DNA of 64,000 nucleotides from positions 1 through 64,000 of the forward strand of contig JARKUZ010000088.1 of the NCBI GenBank assembly GCA_029851945.1, given 5' to 3'. Positions 63,206 through 64,000 of the stretch are shown here, in pieces. Under the pieces are notes generated by a model, which was not told where the DNA came from, made no database searches, and saw only the letters and a list, made by a program, of their open reading frames with translations. Source of the DNA: Terrisporobacter sp. (lineage in GTDB: Bacteria; Bacillota_A; Clostridia; Peptostreptococcales; Peptostreptococcaceae). Position numbers and translations under genes: made by a program. Numbering within the stretch: position 1 is the stretch's first letter; each line of letters begins with the position of its first letter.

Positions 63206-64000
63206 TTATTTTTCAGGATTATTTTTTATTCTTGTCCAATAATTATCATAAGCCATTTCATTTTTATTATTGCATGGTATATAATATTTTTTATGTTTAA
63301 TGGCATCCGGTAGATATTGTTGATTTACATAGTGATTTACATAATTATGAGGGTATTTATACTCAACACCTCTTCCTAAATTTTTAGCTCCAGCATAATG
63401 TGCATCTTTTAAATGAATAGGAATATCTCCTGTTTCTATATTATCTAAATCATGAAGAGCCATCTCTATTGCATTTATAACTGAGTCTGATTTAGGACAT
63501 TGGGCTAAATATATTGTAGCTTGTGCAAGAGGAATTCTCGCTTCCGGAAGTCCCAGTTGTAAAGCTGCAGAAACGCATGCTTCTGTTATTGTTATTGCTT
63601 GAGGAACTGCTAATCCTACATCTTCACTTGCAACACATAGTAACCTTCTAGTTATAGATTGAATATCACCAGCTTTAATTAATCTAGCCAAATAATGTAT
63701 AGATGCATCTGGATCAGAACCTCTAAGTGATTTGTGAAAAGCTGATAATATAGAGTAACCATCATCTCCACCCTTATCATAACTTAACATTTTTACACTA
63801 GAACAATCTATAATACTATCTAAAGATACATTTACTGAATTAGTTGCAATATCCACTCCCATATTAAAAGCTAATTCTAATTTATTTAATGCACTTCTCA
63901 TATCGCCGTTACAAGCATCTGCAATATATTCTAGTGCCTTATCTTCTATATTTATAGAGTCATATGTATAAAAATCTGTTATTTTATCTACTGCTCTATT
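63206..64000 (-). CDS. rarA: Replication-associated recombination protein RarA, C-terminal part
   Basis: The frame is open to the right edge of the window, so the N-terminal AAA+ core (Walker motifs) lies outside. Visible is CNGDMRSALNKLELA, the sensor-2/arginine region, then the tetramerisation domain with SAFHKSLRGSDPDASIHYLARL and the helices ending AHYAGAKNLGRGVEYKYPHNY, strongly typical of MgsA/RarA. It acts at stalled replication forks. The first in-window ATG (63901) is internal, since the reading frame continues through upstream codons without a stop. In Bacillus rarA also lies close to cymR and the iscS-like gene yrvO. Confidence 0.93.
   Translation of the reverse strand, partial: NRAVDKITDFYTYDSINIEDKALEYIADACNGDMRSALNKLELAFNMGVDIATNSVNVSLDSIIDCSSVKMLSYDKGGDDGYSILSAFHKSLRGSDPDASIHYLARLIKAGDIQSITRRLLCVASEDVGLAVPQAITITEACVSAALQLGLPEARIPLAQATIYLAQCPKSDSVINAIEMALHDLDNIETGDIPIHLKDAHYAGAKNLGRGVEYKYPHNYVNHYVNQQYLPDAIKHKKYYIPCNNKNEMAYDNYWTRIKNNPEK

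Overview
The window is AT-rich, low-GC Gram-positive chromosome. It carries sporulation genes (gerW/ytfJ, ylmC/ymxH, dacF, a SASP-like gene), a PolC-type replicase, RNase J and RNase Y. The gene order iscR-iscS-iscU-mnmA-alaS-ireB-ruvX-DUF1292-fur-rnj, then dacF-scpA/scpB-gerW-polC-rimP-nusA-infB-rpsO-pnp-ftsK-recA-rny, is that of the anaerobic Clostridia and, as far as I recall it, very close to Clostridioides difficile. I infer a member of the Peptostreptococcaceae (Romboutsia, Paraclostridium, Terrisporobacter or a relative); the species cannot be fixed from the sequence alone. Nearly all genes lie on the minus strand, as expected for one replichore arm. I saw no rRNA, tRNA, CRISPR array, insertion sequence or prophage.

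Layout from left to right (transcription mostly right to left). 1-7 kb: a long-form glutamine synthetase, a DEDD exonuclease, exonuclease III coupled to a GalT-like protein, an aspartate-type aminotransferase and a MarR regulator. 7-16.7 kb: purB, a tyrosine-recombinase-like protein lacking key catalytic residues, a superfamily 1 helicase-like ATPase, RNase Y, recA under a LexA-type operator, pgsA and rimO. 16.6-26.8 kb: mnmH (selenouridine synthase), ftsK/spoIIIE, tepA, ylmC, an M16 peptidase, ylxY, pnp and a degV gene. 26.8-34.6 kb: rpsO and the nusA-infB operon (rimP, nusA, rnpM, ylxQ, infB, rbfA, nrnA, truB, ribF). 34.7-42 kb: a small YgjV-type membrane protein, polC, an unrecognised HExxH protein and an SH3b/glucosaminidase autolysin. 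42-50.2 kb: a sirtuin, a 45-residue unannotated ORF, gerW, a DUF2953 gene, scpB/scpA, a site-2 protease, dacF, ylxP, a ylbF gene and RNase J. 50.6-64 kb: fur, DUF1292, ruvX, a large phosphatase-fold-like membrane protein, ireB, alaS behind an alanine T-box, mnmA, iscU, iscS, iscR, a GNAT acetyltransferase, a SASP-like gene and the C-terminal part of rarA, which runs off the right edge.

Functionally the region joins translation (rimP-nusA-infB-rbfA-truB-rpsO, alaS, mnmA, rimO, mnmH), RNA decay (RNase J, RNase Y, PNPase, NrnA), DNA replication, repair and segregation (polC, recA, exoA, ftsK, scpAB, rarA), Fe-S assembly (iscR-iscS-iscU) and envelope or spore functions. Control signals readable in the sequence are a tRNA-Ala T-box, a LexA-type box at recA, Fur-like half-sites inside the fur promoter, paired repeats in the iscR promoter and many intrinsic terminators, several of them bidirectional between convergent genes. 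No obvious new multi-gene system is present. The least explained loci are the degenerate recombinase next to the helicase with a perfect palindrome between them, the HExxH protein beside polC, the phosphatase-like membrane protein between ireB and ruvX, and the 45-residue ORF beside gerW.
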